Below are positions 62,291-64,000 of a DNA stretch of 64,000 nt, piece by piece. The notes below the pieces were generated by a model. The model had not been told where the DNA came from. It worked only from the letters and a program-made list of their open reading frames with translations, and did no database searches. The stretch spans positions 61,290,734 to 61,354,733 of the forward strand of contig CM057462.1 in NCBI GenBank assembly GCA_030035585.1, given 5' to 3'. Position numbers and translations under genes: made by a program. Source of the DNA: Dugong dugon. Its lineage: Eukaryota; Chordata; Mammalia; Sirenia; Dugongidae. Each line of letters starts with the position of its first letter. Position 1 is the first letter of the stretch.

Positions 62291-62699
62291 CCTTAGTCAG
62301 AAGGCTCAAGGGAAGTTTCCATCCTGGTCAGTATCTTAGCTCTCTCTTGCACTTCTCTCCTGGGGTCTGGGTCTCTTGCTCACATTGTTCGCTCCTAAGT
62401 CCCATCCAGCAGGGCTTGGGCACTTCCTGACAAGCTTGCCAGGAGCTGTGCTGCCCCTTTGCCTGCTCTCATTCTGGGTGTAACCTTGTATTGGGCATTT
62501 GCTGTGCCTCACCTCCCATTCTCTCGGCCCACCTTTGACTCCAGTCACTGCTACCACAACCGGATTCGAGCAGGGCTAACCTGATGGTATACCTGGCTGC
62601 AGCGGAACCACCTATCTTTCACTTGAGCTTTCCTGTGCTGGGCTTGAAGTGTCTGTGGGATCACACTAGCCACCCGCACATGCGCAAACCTGGACATGG
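62291..62699. other. Unique noncoding sequence
   Basis: No repeat recognised. It may contain the upstream flank of the LTR that follows. Confidence 0.4.
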
Positions 62700-63210
62700 G
62701 AGTAGGTGATGTGCTGGAGCCGGCTCGTACCGGCTGGCAAGAGCCCATTAGTATATATTCAGAAAATGTCTGGCTGGATGTTAAACCATAGGCAGCTTGA
62801 AATCGGCCATGGTGGGACTATTTACACCATGGGAATCTGCAAATGATACAAATCAGGGTCCCCGGTCACCCAAAAGAGCCGATTTATCAGCACGCTAGTG
62901 GAGGGAGTTAACGCCTACCCTGGAGGCAACCTTGACCAATGAGCGTCCAGAGCTAGCGGATAAATAGTCTTCGCTCCCATTCTTCAGATGAATAATTCTG
63001 AGGTGTGCTGTACAGGCTCCTCAGAAGGTCCCAGCAGGATTGAGACCCGGGTGCTCACAACAGTGACTAGTTCGATAACATACTCTTGTACTAGATTTCT
63101 ATCCTTCCCTGTTCTGTTCTCTCCAGTCCGCTACTCCTATTCCCTGAGACATTTTCCAAAAATAAACTACTTGCATGCAAATCCTTGTCTCAGGCTTTAC
63201 TTTCACAGGG
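62700..63210 (+). repeat. Probable solo LTR with TATA-like box and poly-A signal
   Basis: CpG-bearing sequence from 'gtgctggagccggctcgtaccggctggc' to 'aatccttgtctcaggctttactttcaca'. A TATA-like 'ggataaatag' lies at 62959 and 'aaaataaactacttgcatgc' at 63160. Its end resembles that of the LTR at 25470. Borders are approximate and no duplication was found. No internal retroviral gene follows. Confidence 0.6.
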
Positions 63211-63677
63211 GGGCGGGGGGCGGGGAAGGGAGGTAACAAGCTAAGACTGTTTTTTAAGCACAAGAGTATGTTTGTTTCCCTTGCCCAGAATGTACCATTT
63301 CTGTGCTTTTATTCCTATGGTTTTTATTCCTGTGTCTAGCTGTGATTATACAGTCTTCCCAAAGCAATGACTCCTGATTTGCCTTGGAACGCCTTCTGTA
63401 GCAGCAGAAAGTTTTAAAAAATATTCAGTTGATTTAGGCAACACAAAGAATATCTTCTGGCCTGAGTGCTACCTGCAAGTCTCTCGGCAGTTACTCTAAC
63501 ACCTTTCCTCTATGGCTGATTTCAGTTTCCACATGCAAGTATAACCGCCACCTTTGTCTTCTTGTGGTTAGATTTCTCCGTCTTATTCCCTCATCACAGC
63601 TGTCCAGGAAACAGAGCTGAAGGCTCCCCTGTCAAGTTGTTTAGCCAGCTCTCCCCCAAACAGGTTTTATATGTCTT
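63211..63677. other. Unique sequence with a G-rich start
   Basis: A G/C-only run at 63208-63226, then AT-rich unique DNA with no recognised repeat. Confidence 0.4.
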
Positions 63678-63691
63678 AATCTTGTTTCCAG

Positions 63692-63849
63692 AGCCCTGGT
63701 GGCACAGTGGTTAAGCATTGGTCTTCTAAGCAGAAGGTCTGCAGTTCGAATCCACCAGCTGCTCCTTGGAAACCCCATGGGGCAATTCTACTCTGTCCTA
63801 AAGGGTTGCTATGAGTCAGGATCGACTCAACGGCAACAGGTTTTTTAAA
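63692..63849 (+). repeat. AfroSINE, internally deleted type, with exact 14-base duplication
   Basis: 'gagccctggtggcacagtggttaagc', then 'ccaccagctgctccttggaaaccccatggggc' (45-base middle absent), 'gggttgctatgagtcaggatcgactcaacggcaacagg'. The duplication aatcttgtttccag lies at 63678-63691 and 63850-63863. It is among the least diverged copies in the window. Confidence 0.96.
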
Positions 63850-63863
63850 AATCTTGTTTCCAG

Positions 63864-64000
63864 TTTCTAACCAAAATCATTTGCCTGTTCTGCTTCAAAC
63901 TCTGTCCACTGATATGCTTCTGATCACTGAATGTTCTGACTTGTGACTCACTTGCTTATTTTTAGCAGGATTCCATGGGTTGCGCTTAGCTGAGCAGGTT
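63864..64000. other. Unique sequence at the window edge
   Basis: No repeat or motif recognised. Confidence 0.35.

Overview
The window is nuclear DNA from an Afrotherian mammal, almost certainly a paenungulate and most likely an elephant, although hyrax and sirenian are not excluded. The evidence is the repeat content. There are about 26 copies of a tRNA-headed AfroSINE. Several of them carry the roughly 45-base internal deletion known for the hyrax/sirenian/proboscidean subfamily. There are also three copies of a tRNA-Gly-headed SINE, RTE (BovB-like) LINEs whose ends are shared with these SINEs, an Afrotherian-type L1 3' UTR, and older pan-mammalian repeats (L1M, L2, MIR, MER5A, MaLR/ERVL LTRs).

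I find no convincing protein-coding exon, functional tRNA, rRNA or CRISPR array. The open frames that exist lie in repeats, simple sequence or GC-biased unique DNA. The window therefore reads as intergenic or deep intronic DNA.

Layout: 1-5.4 kb is a patchwork of L1, SINE, LTR, MIR and L2 pieces. 5.48-13.36 kb is one old, nearly full-length reverse-strand L1 split by later insertions: two LTRs, three AfroSINEs, a younger L1 3' end and an RTE 3' end. 13.5-17 kb is L2/MIR-rich. 17.5-43.3 kb alternates GC-rich unique DNA, MIR/L2/SINE copies, CA-rich arrays, and a set of compact AT-rich, repeat-poor blocks (near 18.4, 19.8, 22.3, 24.7, 27.8, 31.5, 32.6, 37.4 and 43.1 kb). These blocks carry homeodomain-, MEIS/TGIF-, OTX- and SOX-like sites and look like conserved noncoding enhancers. 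43.5-54.3 kb is MIR/L2/SINE with a 40-base-unit minisatellite. 54.5-57.74 kb is a near full-length but dead RTE LINE, followed by an AfroSINE split by an LTR. 58.5-64 kb holds two more LTRs, MIRs and a well-preserved AfroSINE with a perfect target-site duplication.

CTCF-like motifs lie at 14.80 kb (+), 34.36 kb (+), 49.90 and 49.98 kb (+) and 62.19 kb (-). The outermost two point at each other and enclose every candidate enhancer. My interpretation, which is inference, is a regulatory landscape of a developmental gene whose exons lie outside the window. The elements work together mainly in the retrotransposon sense: the RTE LINE supplies both body and tail sequence to the SINE families it presumably mobilises.
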